Shown: in pieces, positions 25,164 through 33,345 of the stretch
Layout of the letters: each line of letters starts with the position of its first letter
How positions within the stretch are numbered: position 1 is the first letter of the stretch
Assembly: GCF_036226665.1 (NCBI RefSeq)
Contig: NZ_CP109007.1
Coordinates: forward strand, 6,758,001 to 6,822,000
Reading direction: 5' to 3'
Origin: Streptomyces sp. NBC_00691
GTDB lineage: Bacteria; Actinomycetota; Actinomycetes; Streptomycetales; Streptomycetaceae
Length of the DNA stretch: 64,000 nt
Translations under genes and position numbers: made by a program
The notes under the pieces: model-generated
Told to the model about the DNA's origin: nothing
The model's input: only the letters and a program-made list of their open reading frames with translations
Database searches by the model: none

Positions 25164-27317
25164 GTGAAAGGTGTAGCGGGCGTGGGTGACAGGCGATGGG
25201 GTGGCGCCGACCGCTGGCGGTCCGCGGGCAGTGCGCTGGGGCGGGTGGTCGTGGTGTGGGCGGTGTCGACGCTCACCCTGCTGATCCTCGCCGGACTGCT
25301 CCCCGACTTCGAGCTGCAGTCCGCCGGCGGCGACACCTTCACGAGGACGGCGCTCACCGCCGCGGCGGCGGCCGGCGCGTTCGGGCTGCTCGGCGCGCTC
25401 GTCTGGCCCGTGATCGTGCGGGCCCTGCTGCTCGTCCCCGCCCTCGTGCTCGGCCTGCTGGTGTTCTTCCTCAACGGGTCGCTCCTGCTCGTCGCGCTCT
25501 GGCTGATCCCCGACGGACGCGGCACGGCGAACCCCGAGACCGCCGTCGTGGTCGCCGCCGTGATGTCCGCCGTCGCCTCCACCGGTCTCGCCGTCCGGGA
25601 CGACGACGCCTACCGGCGCCGGCTCTACCGGCTCACCGGCCGCACCCGGCCCCGCGCCTCGGAGGGCACGCCCGAGCAGGTCCCCGGGACGGTCTTCCTC
25701 CAGCTCGACGGCGTCGGCCATCACGTCCTGCGCGGGGCCGTCGCCGACGGGCTCATGCCGACCGTGGCGTCCTGGATCGACGCGGGCCACCTGCTCACCC
25801 CGTGGCGCACCGACTGGTCCAGCCAGACGGGCGCGAGCCAGCTCGGCATCCTGCACGGCTCCAACGAGGACGTGCCCGCCTTCCGCTGGTACGAGAAGGA
25901 CACCGGCCGGCTCATGGTGTCGAACCGTCCGGCCGGTGCCGTGGAGCTCCAGCGCAGGGCCGTGCGCCGCACCGGGGACGGCGGGCTGCTCACCGTCGAC
26001 GGGGCCTCGCGCGGCAATCTGTTCAGCGGCGGCGCCGACCAGCTCGCCCTCGTCCTGTCGATGGCCGCCCGGCGCGGCCCGCGCAACCGCTCGCGCGCCG
26101 GCTACTTCGCGTACTTCTCCGACCCGGCCAACGCCGTCCGTACCGCGGGATCGCTGGTCGCCGAGTGCGGCCGTGAGATGTTCCAGTCGACCCGGGCGCG
26201 GCTGCGCCGCGAGACCCCGCGGGTCTCGCGCGGCGGCACGTACCCCTTCGTGCGGGCCTTCGCGACGGTCGTGGAGCGGGACGTCGTCGTCTCGGCGGTG
26301 ATGGGGGACATGCTCGCCGGGCGGACCGCCGTCTACGCCGACCTCGTCGCCTACGACGAGGTGGCGCACCACTCGGGCCCGCACGGCCGGGACACCGACC
26401 AGGTCCTGCGCCGCCTCGACCGCGCGATCGCGCTGATCGCGACGGTCGCCGAGCACACCCCCCGCCCCTACCGGATCGTGCTGCTCTCGGATCACGGGCA
26501 GAGTTCCGGAGAGACCTTCGAGGGCGCGTACGGGCTGACGCTCAAGGACCTGGTGCGGGCCGGGTGCGGGCTTCCGGTACCGCGCCGGGTGCGCAGGACC
26601 CGCAGCGGTTCGGAGGCGCGGGACGCGGCCAGGGCCGCGCTGCGCCTCGCGCTGCACCGGCCGGTGGACGAGACCGGCGAGAGCGCGAAGGAGCTGCCCG
26701 CCCGGCCCTCCGAGCCGGTCGTCCTGGCCTCCGGCAACCTCGGTCTCGTCTCGTTCCCCGACGTGCCGCACCGGATGACCCGGGAGGAGATCGACCGGCG
26801 CCATCCGGCGCTGCTCCGCACCCTCGCCCACCATCCGGGGGTCGGCTTCGTCCTGGTGGCGAGTGCCGAGCACGGCTCGGTGGTGCTCGCCCGCGACGGG
26901 GTGGAGGTGCCGGTGGCGGACCTCGACGACGGCGGCGGGCCGCTCGCCGTCTTCGGCCGGGGCGCGGCGCGGGCGGTGCGGCGTACGGACGGCTTCGCGC
27001 ACGTCGCGGACATCATGGTCAACTCGATGTACGACCCGGCGACGGGCACCGTGCACGCCTTCGAGGAGCAGATCGGCTCGCACGGCGGCCTCGGCGGCGA
27101 GCAGTCGCATCCCTTCCTCCTGTCGCCGCCGGAGCTGTCGCCGCCGGTCGGCGCGGGGGAGGAGCTGGTCGGCGCGGAGCAGGTGCACCGGGTGCTGCGC
27201 CGCTGGCTGAGGGAGTGCTCGGGGCCGCAGGTCCCGCTGGAGAACACGCCGTCCACGAATGAACCGGAATCAGTTATTCCGGTCGATGGGCCGGTCGTGC
27301 GGGACACAAGCCACTGA
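25164..27317 (+). CDS. Membrane-anchored phosphodiesterase/alkaline-phosphatase fold with holin-IV-like N-terminus
   Basis: A 717-residue protein. Residues ~25-145 carry four transmembrane helices resembling the 'phage holin family 4' domain; this is an actinobacterial membrane module and not evidence of a prophage. From about residue 175 comes a type I phosphodiesterase/nucleotide pyrophosphatase fold: FLQLDGVGHHVL (metal Asp), DWSSQTGASQLGIL (nucleophile loop), YDEVAHHSGPHG and LLSDHGQSSG (metal Asp-His). It probably hydrolyses a phosphodiester or phospholipid-like substrate at the membrane. Start at GTG 25164 with AGGAAA upstream; GTG 25182 is an alternative. Confidence 0.85.
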   Translation: MKGVAGVGDRRWGGADRWRSAGSALGRVVVVWAVSTLTLLILAGLLPDFELQSAGGDTFTRTALTAAAAAGAFGLLGALVWPVIVRALLLVPALVLGLLVFFLNGSLLLVALWLIPDGRGTANPETAVVVAAVMSAVASTGLAVRDDDAYRRRLYRLTGRTRPRASEGTPEQVPGTVFLQLDGVGHHVLRGAVADGLMPTVASWIDAGHLLTPWRTDWSSQTGASQLGILHGSNEDVPAFRWYEKDTGRLMVSNRPAGAVELQRRAVRRTGDGGLLTVDGASRGNLFSGGADQLALVLSMAARRGPRNRSRAGYFAYFSDPANAVRTAGSLVAECGREMFQSTRARLRRETPRVSRGGTYPFVRAFATVVERDVVVSAVMGDMLAGRTAVYADLVAYDEVAHHSGPHGRDTDQVLRRLDRAIALIATVAEHTPRPYRIVLLSDHGQSSGETFEGAYGLTLKDLVRAGCGLPVPRRVRRTRSGSEARDAARAALRLALHRPVDETGESAKELPARPSEPVVLASGNLGLVSFPDVPHRMTREEIDRRHPALLRTLAHHPGVGFVLVASAEHGSVVLARDGVEVPVADLDDGGGPLAVFGRGAARAVRRTDGFAHVADIMVNSMYDPATGTVHAFEEQIGSHGGLGGEQSHPFLLSPPELSPPVGAGEELVGAEQVHRVLRRWLRECSGPQVPLENTPSTNEPESVIPVDGPVVRDTSH

Positions 27318-27561
27318 CGGGGACGCCTGTTCGCCGTCGTCCGCCGGGGCGTGCTGTCCCCTTCCTGGGCGTGCTCGTGTACGGGGTGGTACCGGCCCGC
27401 GGGCAGCGCGCGGAGGCGGGGGAGGGGATGACGAACTCCCGACCGGCGTGGGGGCCGCCCGTGCGGTGAACCGGTGAATCGCGGGCCGACCCGTAGGCCG
27501 CTCGGGCGGATCTCGGGCCGGACGCGCGTGTCGGGACCCCGGTGGGGCAGTACGGATCTCC

Positions 27562-27984
27562 GTGAGCCCCGCGCCCGAGCCGACCACCGCGCCGCCCGCC
27601 ACCCCGGCGGGCGGCCCGGCGCGCGCGAGGGCGACGCACGGCCGTCCGGCGTGTACGGCACCGGAGCGCGGGCGCCTCTGGGTCGTGCTGCTCCTCGTCC
27701 TCGCCGCGCTGCTCGGCACCGGGGCGGCCGGCGTGCTCACCGGCGGGGAACTCCGGCCCGCCGCGGCCTCCCCGGCCTCCGACCCGAGCGGCGAGACCCA
27801 CGACCCGGCCGGCACCGAGGCCGGACTCCCCGGCCGCTCCCGCCGGCACCGGACGGGCATCCGCCCGGTCCGGCGCCCGCGCCGCCTCCCGCACGGTGCC
27901 CGCGATCGGCGCCGCACCCGGGCCGCCGCCCCCGTCCCCGCCCCGCGCGGCGACACGCTCCGGTGCGTGGTGATGCGCTGCTGA
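27562..27984 (+). CDS. Hypothetical single-pass membrane or secreted protein
   Basis: A 140-residue protein with one hydrophobic helix (LWVVLLLVLAALLGTGAAGV, residues ~39-58) after a Pro/Ala-rich N-terminus, then an Arg/Pro-rich tail ending in two cysteines (TLRCVVMRC). Third positions are almost all G/C, supporting coding. GTG start, no strong Shine-Dalgarno. No function can be assigned. Confidence 0.5.
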   Translation: MSPAPEPTTAPPATPAGGPARARATHGRPACTAPERGRLWVVLLLVLAALLGTGAAGVLTGGELRPAAASPASDPSGETHDPAGTEAGLPGRSRRHRTGIRPVRRPRRLPHGARDRRRTRAAAPVPAPRGDTLRCVVMRC

Positions 27985-28042
27985 GAGGCCCACGCCTCTC
28001 CGCAGCCCCCCACATCACCCCCGCACCACGAGGAGCTTCGCC

Positions 28043-28201
28043 ATGCCCGTCGACCCGTTCGCCGTTCTCCAGGCCCTGCTGCGCGCCGAGGCCTCCCGGG
28101 CCCAGCGCTCCGAACGCCGGGCGCCCGAGCCCACCGCTCCGAAGGCCGAACCCGCTCCGGCACCCGAGCCGCCCGCGTACCGGGACGAACCCCTCCGCTG
28201 A
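28043..28201 (+). CDS. Small hypothetical protein (52 aa)
   Basis: A 52-codon gene starting MPVDPFAVLQALLRAEASRA after GAGGAG at good spacing. The first half is an amphipathic helix; the second is Pro/Glu/Ala-rich. Codon third positions are strongly GC. It lies 58 bp after the preceding small gene and ahead of a strong hairpin. Function unknown. Confidence 0.6.
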   Translation: MPVDPFAVLQALLRAEASRAQRSERRAPEPTAPKAEPAPAPEPPAYRDEPLR

Positions 28202-28293
28202 CTCTCCGCCACATCTCGACGCGGGCCACGGCGAAACCCGATCGCGCACCGGCGTCCGGGCGTGCGGCGGCCGACACCGCCGGTCCGGGAGGA

Positions 28294-28318
28294 GACGGGC
28301 CCCGGTTCGGGGCCCGTC
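28294..28318. terminator. 11-bp hairpin terminator between convergent genes
   Basis: GACGGGCCCCG pairs perfectly with CGGGGCCCGTC around a 3-nt loop. Placed between the small plus-strand gene and the minus-strand ltrA-like gene, it can serve both. Confidence 0.65.
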
Positions 28319-28324
28319 GCCCGC

Positions 28325-29536
28325 TCAGGCCGCCTCGACGGCCTCGAACGGACGCGCCGCCCGGCGCCGTCCGTGCAGCCACACCAGGGCCGCCGCGACC
28401 GTGGCGAGGGACACGAGCGCCACCAGGGCCGGGACGAGACCGACCAGCGGGCCCGCCGCCAGACAGCACACCCCGCCCAGGGCGAGAGCGGTCGGCCGGC
28501 GGCCCGTGGTGCGCAGCACGATCGCGGCGGCGCCCAGCAGATACACGCCGACGCCCCCGGTCAACGACCAGGCGACGACCCCGTGGAGGGGCTCGGCGAG
28601 ACCGTAGTGCCCGGTGTCGGCGACCTGCTGGAGGACCTTCTTCATGCCGAGAGCGGTGAGCACGACGCCCGCGACCAGCGGCAGGTGCAGGAACGTGTAC
28701 ACGTCCCGGGCGAACCGGGTGCGGTCGTCCCCGTCGAGACCGGCGAGCCGGTGCTCGGCCGCCTCACCGAGCTGCCGGAAGTACAGCCGCCACAGTCCGG
28801 CGGAGAGCAGCAGCCCGGCCGCCGAGGCGCCGAGCACGGCGAAGGTGAGCGGAAAGCCGGAGACCCCGACGCCCATCGCGACGATGGACTCGCCGAGCGC
28901 GATGATCACGATCAGACCGTGCCGCTCGGAGAAGTGCCCGGGGGAGTTGACCCGCCAGCCGGACGAGCCGGTGACGAAGATGCCGAGATAGTCGACGGCC
29001 ACCGCCCCCAGCCACAGCAGGAGCTGGACCCGGCCGCTGTACGAGCTGCCGATCAGGAGCAGCACCAGCGGCGGCACGACGGACGTCAGGGCCGTACGGC
29101 GCAGGGTGGCACGCAGAGCGGGATCGCCGGGGCTGGAGATCCAGTACGAGGCCAGGTGCAGGACGCGCACCGCCCCGTAACAGAGCACGAACAGCAGCGG
29201 CGGCGACAGACCGCCCGCCGGGTCCGCGAACACGTCCGGGACGGCGAGCGACACGATCAGGACGACGGCCATGACCGTGACGAGGACCCCGAACAGGGCG
29301 CCGGAGTCGGCCCGTACGACGTTCCCCAGCCAGGCGAAGCAGCACCAGCACCACCACAGCAGCGCGAGCACGACCATCCCGCCGACCACCCGCACCGGCG
29401 ACGGCGCGTCCGCCATCAGGGCGGTGACCTGCGTGATCGCGTACACGAACACCAGGTCGAAGAAGAGCTCCGCAGGCGTCACCGCGTGATCGTCCCCGGT
29501 GGCCACCATGCGGGCCCGTTCCCTGTTCCACGCCAT
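28325..29536 (-). CDS. Low temperature requirement protein A (LtrA) family membrane protein
   Basis: A 403-residue polytopic membrane protein with about ten to twelve hydrophobic helices. LtrA hallmarks are ATPAELFFDLVFVYAITQV-like residues near the N-terminus (here AVTPAELFFDLVFVYAITQ) and ERHGLIVIIALGESIVAMGV near residue 210. LtrA was first linked to cold growth in Listeria; its biochemical role is unknown. Start at the ATG giving MAWNRERARMV, preceded by GGAG; a 17-codon extension is rejected. Confidence 0.88.
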   Translation of the reverse strand: MAWNRERARMVATGDDHAVTPAELFFDLVFVYAITQVTALMADAPSPVRVVGGMVVLALLWWCWCCFAWLGNVVRADSGALFGVLVTVMAVVLIVSLAVPDVFADPAGGLSPPLLFVLCYGAVRVLHLASYWISSPGDPALRATLRRTALTSVVPPLVLLLIGSSYSGRVQLLLWLGAVAVDYLGIFVTGSSGWRVNSPGHFSERHGLIVIIALGESIVAMGVGVSGFPLTFAVLGASAAGLLLSAGLWRLYFRQLGEAAEHRLAGLDGDDRTRFARDVYTFLHLPLVAGVVLTALGMKKVLQQVADTGHYGLAEPLHGVVAWSLTGGVGVYLLGAAAIVLRTTGRRPTALALGGVCCLAAGPLVGLVPALVALVSLATVAAALVWLHGRRRAARPFEAVEAA

Positions 29537-29798
29537 CTGTCTCTCCCCCTCCGGGGAGACCACTCCCGGCCACCCCGGCGCGAACAATACTCACGCCCGA
29601 GGCCGGGTGACACGGGGTTCCACCCCCCGCCGGACGACCCCCGCGCCCCACCCCCGCCGGCCCGCATGACCTCTGACGTAATCGACCCCCCGCACGACCG
29701 CCCGGCATGCTCAGGGACACCGGAACCCGGGCGGCGCACTCCGCTCGGGCTCCGGGCCCACCACCAGCACCGACGTCTCCCATGGAGGGTGATCCGCC

Positions 29799-30221
29799 AT
29801 GTCCCAGGCCCTGCTCGCCGGCCTTGCCCGCACCAGCCGACCGCAGTCCGCGATGCGCCGGTTCCTCGCTCTCGACGCCGTCGTCACCGGGGCGAACGGG
29901 ATCGCCTACGCCGTCGCCTCCGGCCCGCTCGGGGAGTTCCTCGGCGTCGACGCGGGCCTCCTGCTCGAACTGGGCGTCCTGCTCGCCGTGTACGCCGCCG
30001 GGGTCGCCTGGCTCGCGAGCCGCCCGCAGCCCCCGGCGCTCGGCGTGAAACTGGTCGTCGACATCAACGCCGTCTGGGCCGTCCTCAGCGTCGTCGCCCT
30101 CGTCGCCTGGCTGGAGCCGACCACCGCCGGCCTGGTGTGGACGCCCCTGCAGGCGGCCACCGTCGGCGGCTTCGCCCTCGCGCAGTGGGCCGCGCTGCGG
30201 GCGGTCGCCGCTAGCCGCTGA
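29799..30221 (+). CDS. Small polytopic membrane protein, hypothetical
   Basis: A 140-residue protein with about four hydrophobic stretches (residues ~22-40, 50-72, 80-103, 110-135) and few charged residues. ATG start with GGAGGG upstream. It ends 11 nt inside the convergent XRE regulator gene. Function unknown. Confidence 0.72.
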   Translation: MSQALLAGLARTSRPQSAMRRFLALDAVVTGANGIAYAVASGPLGEFLGVDAGLLLELGVLLAVYAAGVAWLASRPQPPALGVKLVVDINAVWAVLSVVALVAWLEPTTAGLVWTPLQAATVGGFALAQWAALRAVAASR

Positions 30222-31029
30222 ACGCCGGCAGGGACTGGAGGTACGCCACCGTCGCCGGGTCGGCCGGGAGGAACGTCTCGATGGCCAGCTCGGCGACCGT
30301 CACGTCCAGCGGGGTGTTGAACGTCGAGATCGACGACACGAACGACAGCACCCGCCCGTCGTGCTCGATCCGCAGCGGCAGCGCGAAGTACGGGTACAGG
30401 TCCTCCGGAGCCGGAGCGGCGGAGTCGTCCGAGCCCGGCGGCGGGGGATACGCCTTCACCTCCGCGTACAGCGCCCGCAGCGACTCCGAACGGGCCAGAC
30501 CGATCTGACGCTCCATCTGGTGCAGCAGATGCCCGCGCCACTCCGGCAGGTTCCGGATCCGGGGCGCGAGCCCCTCCGGGTGCAGGGTGATCCGCATCGC
30601 GTTCAGCGGCGGCGTCAGCAGCTGCTCCGGCAACCCGTCCAGCAGCATCCCGATGGCCCGGTTGGCCGCCACCACCGTGTACGAGCCGTCCACCACGAGC
30701 GCCGGATACGGCTCGTACCCCTGCAACAGCTGCTCGATGCCCGCCCGCAACGTCTCCAGGCGCGGCGCGTCGAGCGGCGACTCCGCGTACCGGGGCGCGT
30801 ACCCGGCGGCCAGCAGCAGCGCGTTCCGCTCGCGGACCGGCACCTCCAGGTGCTCGGCCAGCTTCAGGACCATCTCCTCGCTCGGACGGGAGCGGCCCGT
30901 CTCCACGAACGAGATGTGCCGCGCCGAGGAGTCCGCACGCAGCGCCAGCTCCAGCTGGCTCAGCCGCCGCCGCTCACGCCAGCCGCGCAGCAGCGGTCCC
31001 ACTCCCGTGTCGCTCACCACCGATGTCAT
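30211..31029 (-). CDS. XRE-family regulator with MmyB-like ligand domain
   Basis: A 272-residue regulator. The N-terminal HTH (residues ~10-65: LLRGWRERRRLSQLELALRA, SARHISFVETGRSRPS) precedes an MmyB-like PAS-type domain (EPYPALVVDGSYTVVAANRA near residue 105; LNAMRITLHPEGLAPRI near 145; EHDGRVLSFVSSISTFNTPL near 225). This architecture is very common in Streptomyces and usually regulates a neighbouring oxidoreductase or transporter. Its target here is unclear. A -10 TACCGT lies 6 nt before the ATG. Its 3' end overlaps the convergent membrane-protein gene. Confidence 0.9.
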   Translation of the reverse strand: MTSVVSDTGVGPLLRGWRERRRLSQLELALRADSSARHISFVETGRSRPSEEMVLKLAEHLEVPVRERNALLLAAGYAPRYAESPLDAPRLETLRAGIEQLLQGYEPYPALVVDGSYTVVAANRAIGMLLDGLPEQLLTPPLNAMRITLHPEGLAPRIRNLPEWRGHLLHQMERQIGLARSESLRALYAEVKAYPPPPGSDDSAAPAPEDLYPYFALPLRIEHDGRVLSFVSSISTFNTPLDVTVAELAIETFLPADPATVAYLQSLPAFSG

Positions 31030-31035
31030 GGCCAG

Positions 31036-31041
31036 ACGGTA
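31036..31041 (-). promoter_or_regulatory. -10 hexamer TACCGT, probable leaderless promoter of the XRE gene
   Basis: On the minus strand TACCGT ends 6 nt before the ATG at 31029 and no Shine-Dalgarno is visible. Confidence 0.45.
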
Positions 31042-31120
31042 TCCCAGAGGGGTCCCCGGGTAGTTTCCCCCGGGGACCCCTGTCCGTCACCCGCGCCACC
31101 CGACCGGAGGGAGCACCGCC

Positions 31121-31426
31121 GTGCCCACACAGCCGCTGTCGCAGAAGGAGATCGAGGACCGACTGCGGGAGCTCCCCGGCTGGTCCGTCGAGGACTCCCG
31201 GCTCACCCGCGAGTACCGGCTCGGCGACCACTTCGCGGCCACCGCGCTCGTCGTCCACGTGGCCAGGATCCAGCAGGAGCTCGACCACCACTCGGATCTG
31301 ACCCTCGGTTACAACACCGTCGCCCTGTCCGTGAACACCCACTCCGCCGGTGACGCCGTCACCGAGAAGGACTTCGAACTCGCCGAACGGGTGGAAGGGA
31401 TCGCCCCGGGCCACGGCGCCTCCTGA
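31121..31426 (+). CDS. 4a-hydroxytetrahydrobiopterin dehydratase (PCD/DCoH family)
   Basis: A 101-residue protein with the pterin-4a-carbinolamine dehydratase signature: LDHHSDLTLGYNTVALSVNT near residues 54-74 (the adjacent His pair is catalytic) and LPGWSVEDSRLTREY near the start. The enzyme recycles pterin cofactor after aromatic amino-acid hydroxylation; many bacterial paralogues are orphan or act in molybdopterin-related chemistry. GTG start, divergent from the XRE regulator. Confidence 0.9.
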   Translation: MPTQPLSQKEIEDRLRELPGWSVEDSRLTREYRLGDHFAATALVVHVARIQQELDHHSDLTLGYNTVALSVNTHSAGDAVTEKDFELAERVEGIAPGHGAS

Positions 31427-31541
31427 CGCACGGTCACCCGCCCGCCGCCCCGCGTACGCCCTCCGCCGCGCCTTCGTCCCTCACCCGCCCGCCGCCCTCG
31501 TACGTCACCGGTCGCCCGCCTTCGTACGGCCGGCTCCCTCG

Positions 31542-31547
31542 TACGAT
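31542..31547 (+). promoter_or_regulatory. -10 hexamer TACGAT, probable leaderless promoter
   Basis: TACGAT ends 7 nt before the ATG at 31555 of the methyltransferase gene, which has no Shine-Dalgarno. Confidence 0.45.
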
Positions 31548-31554
31548 CGGCGGC

Positions 31555-32301
31555 ATGGCGGAGACCCTGCTCGACTACGAGACCGAAGCGGCGCACTACG
31601 ACCGGACCCGGGGCGGGGTGCCCCGGGCCGCCGCGGCGGCCGAGGCCGTCCTCAGCCTCGTGCCGCCCGCCGCCCGGACCCTGCTGGACCTGGCCTGCGG
31701 CACCGGCCTCGTCACCGAACGGCTCACCCGGCCCGGACTGCGCGTCCACGGGGCCGACGCCGCCCACGCCATGCTGCGGGTCGCCGAGGGGCGCGTACCC
31801 GGCCGGGTCGTCCGCGCCGACGCCCGGCGACTGCCGCTGCCCGACGCCTCCCTGGACGCCGTCAGCGCCGTCTGGCTGCTGCACCTCGTCCCCTTCGCCG
31901 CGGAGATCGTCGCCGAGGCCGCCCGCGTCCTGCGCCCCGGCGGCGTCCTGATCGCCACCGTCGACAAGGACGCGGCCCACGACGTCGGCAGCGACATCGA
32001 CACGATCCTCCGCCCGTACCGCTCGGCCGCGGCGGCCTCCGACCGGGCCGACCTCATCACCCGGCACGCCGCCGCCCACGGCCTCGCCCCCGCCCCCGGC
32101 ACCCACTTCACAGGACACGCCCAGGGCGCCACTCCCTCCGGCACCGTACGGAAGCTGCACGCCGGGTACTTCGCCTCCTGGTTCACCGGCGACGCCACAC
32201 TCGCCGAGACGCTCGCCACCGCCCTCACCGCCCTCCCGGACCAGGACCGCCCCCGGGCCGACCCCCGGTACCGGCTCGCCCGCTTCGTCCGGCAGGACTG
32301 A
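31555..32301 (+). CDS. Class I SAM-dependent methyltransferase
   Basis: A 248-residue Rossmann methyltransferase: motif I TLLDLACGTGLVTERL near residue 42, acidic strand-2 end HGADAAHAML, post-I RADARRLPLPDASLDAV and motif III VLRPGGVLIATVD. The acceptor is unknown. It follows the pterin dehydratase gene by 128 bp with its own promoter and is convergent with the NmrA-like gene. Confidence 0.88.
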   Translation: MAETLLDYETEAAHYDRTRGGVPRAAAAAEAVLSLVPPAARTLLDLACGTGLVTERLTRPGLRVHGADAAHAMLRVAEGRVPGRVVRADARRLPLPDASLDAVSAVWLLHLVPFAAEIVAEAARVLRPGGVLIATVDKDAAHDVGSDIDTILRPYRSAAAASDRADLITRHAAAHGLAPAPGTHFTGHAQGATPSGTVRKLHAGYFASWFTGDATLAETLATALTALPDQDRPRADPRYRLARFVRQD

Positions 32302-32320
32302 GGCGCCGCCCACCGGAGAC

Positions 32321-33250
32321 TCAGGCGTCCTCGCCGGCCCAGGTCGCGTCCGCGAACGCGCCGAAGGAGCGCGGCTCACGGCCCAGGACACGCTTCACAC
32401 CGTCCGTCACCGAGGCGTTGTGCCCGTCCAGGAGCGTCGCGAACAGGGCCGCGAGCCAATCGGCCTCCGGAGACGGCAGCCCGAACCCGGTGAGCATCCC
32501 CGCGTACTCGGACCGGGACACCGGCTGGTAGACCACCGCACGCCCCGAGGCACGCGCGATCTCCGCCGCCACCTCCGCGAAGCCGATCGGACGGGGACCC
32601 GTCAGCTCGTGGACCCGTCCCGCGTGACCGTCCGCCGTCAGGGTCTCGACGACCACGTCCGCGAGGTCGTCCACGTCGATGAACGGCTCCGCCGTGTCAC
32701 CCGCCGGGAAGACGACCACGCCCTCGGCGACCCCCTCCGCGAGCAGCCCCTCGGAGAAGTTCTGCGCGAAGAACGCGGCCCGAACGACGGTCAGTTCCAC
32801 CCCGACGGCCGCCGCGCGCAGCGCCTCCTCCGCCACGACCGCCTCCGGCTCGCCGCGCCCGGACAGCACCGTCAGCCGCCGTACGCCGTGCTCCGAGGCC
32901 AGCCGGCCGAACGTCTCCATCGCCTCGACGCCGCCCGGCGCGGCGAGATCCGGGTAGTAGGCCACGTACGCGGCGTCCGCGCCCCGCAGCGCCGGGCCCC
33001 AGGTCTCCGGGGCCTCCCAGTCGAAGGGCGTCGCGCCGGAACGCGACCCGGCACGGACGGTCGCCCCGCGCGCCGTGAGCCGCTCGGCCACCCGGCGTCC
33101 CGTCTTGCCGGTCGCGCTCGTCACCAGGACGACCGCGCTCCGGCCGTCCGCGCTCCCTCCCGCCGTGCCCCGCTCGTTCGTGCCCCGCTCGTTCGTGCCC
33201 CGCTCGTTCGTGCCCTGCTCGTTCCGCGTGTCGTTCGTCTGGTTCGTCAT
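32321..33250 (-). CDS. NmrA/SDR-like NAD(P)-binding protein
   Basis: A 309-residue atypical short-chain dehydrogenase. VVLVTSATGKTGRRVAERL near residue 41 is the dinucleotide-binding motif (GxxGxxG variant ATGKTG), and RLTVLSGRGEPE follows; the substrate domain has IGFAEVAAEIARASGRAVVY. NmrA-like proteins act as redox sensors or reductases. The N-terminus contains short tandem NERGT repeats (33171-33215). ATG start, divergent from an AraC regulator that may control it. Confidence 0.87.
   Translation of the reverse strand: MTNQTNDTRNEQGTNERGTNERGTNERGTAGGSADGRSAVVLVTSATGKTGRRVAERLTARGATVRAGSRSGATPFDWEAPETWGPALRGADAAYVAYYPDLAAPGGVEAMETFGRLASEHGVRRLTVLSGRGEPEAVVAEEALRAAAVGVELTVVRAAFFAQNFSEGLLAEGVAEGVVVFPAGDTAEPFIDVDDLADVVVETLTADGHAGRVHELTGPRPIGFAEVAAEIARASGRAVVYQPVSRSEYAGMLTGFGLPSPEADWLAALFATLLDGHNASVTDGVKRVLGREPRSFGAFADATWAGEDA
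33171..33225 (-). repeat. 15-bp coding repeats (NERGT) at the NmrA-like N-terminus
   Basis: Three exact copies of a 15-bp unit (33171-33185, 33186-33200, 33201-33215) plus a partial copy encode NERGT pentapeptides ahead of the Rossmann core. This is an expandable, probably disordered tail. Confidence 0.8.
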
Positions 33251-33331
33251 GGGTCAAGACTCCCGCCGACGGCACCCGGCGCCCATGCTCCGCCGTCTCA
33301 CACCCCTATGTCTCCGTCTCACCGGCCCGCC

Positions 33332-33337
33332 TACCCT
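33332..33337 (+). promoter_or_regulatory. -10 hexamer TACCCT, probable leaderless promoter of the AraC gene
   Basis: TACCCT ends 8 nt before the ATG at 33346. No Shine-Dalgarno is evident. Confidence 0.45.
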
Positions 33338-33345
33338 GGTGACCC

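Noticed and set aside
25164..25600. Holin-like domain as a sign of prophage
   Set aside because: This membrane module is widespread in actinobacterial chromosomal proteins, and no other phage gene is nearby.
27270..28469. 399-codon minus-strand frame across two small genes
   Set aside because: Arg/Gly/Pro-rich translation without motifs. The plus-strand frames have better third-position bias and, for 28043, a good ribosome binding site.
28202..30211. Possible plus-strand gene opposite ltrA (28262-30214 frame)
   Set aside because: Gln/Arg/His-rich translation typical of an antisense shadow; the minus strand encodes an intact LtrA-like membrane protein.
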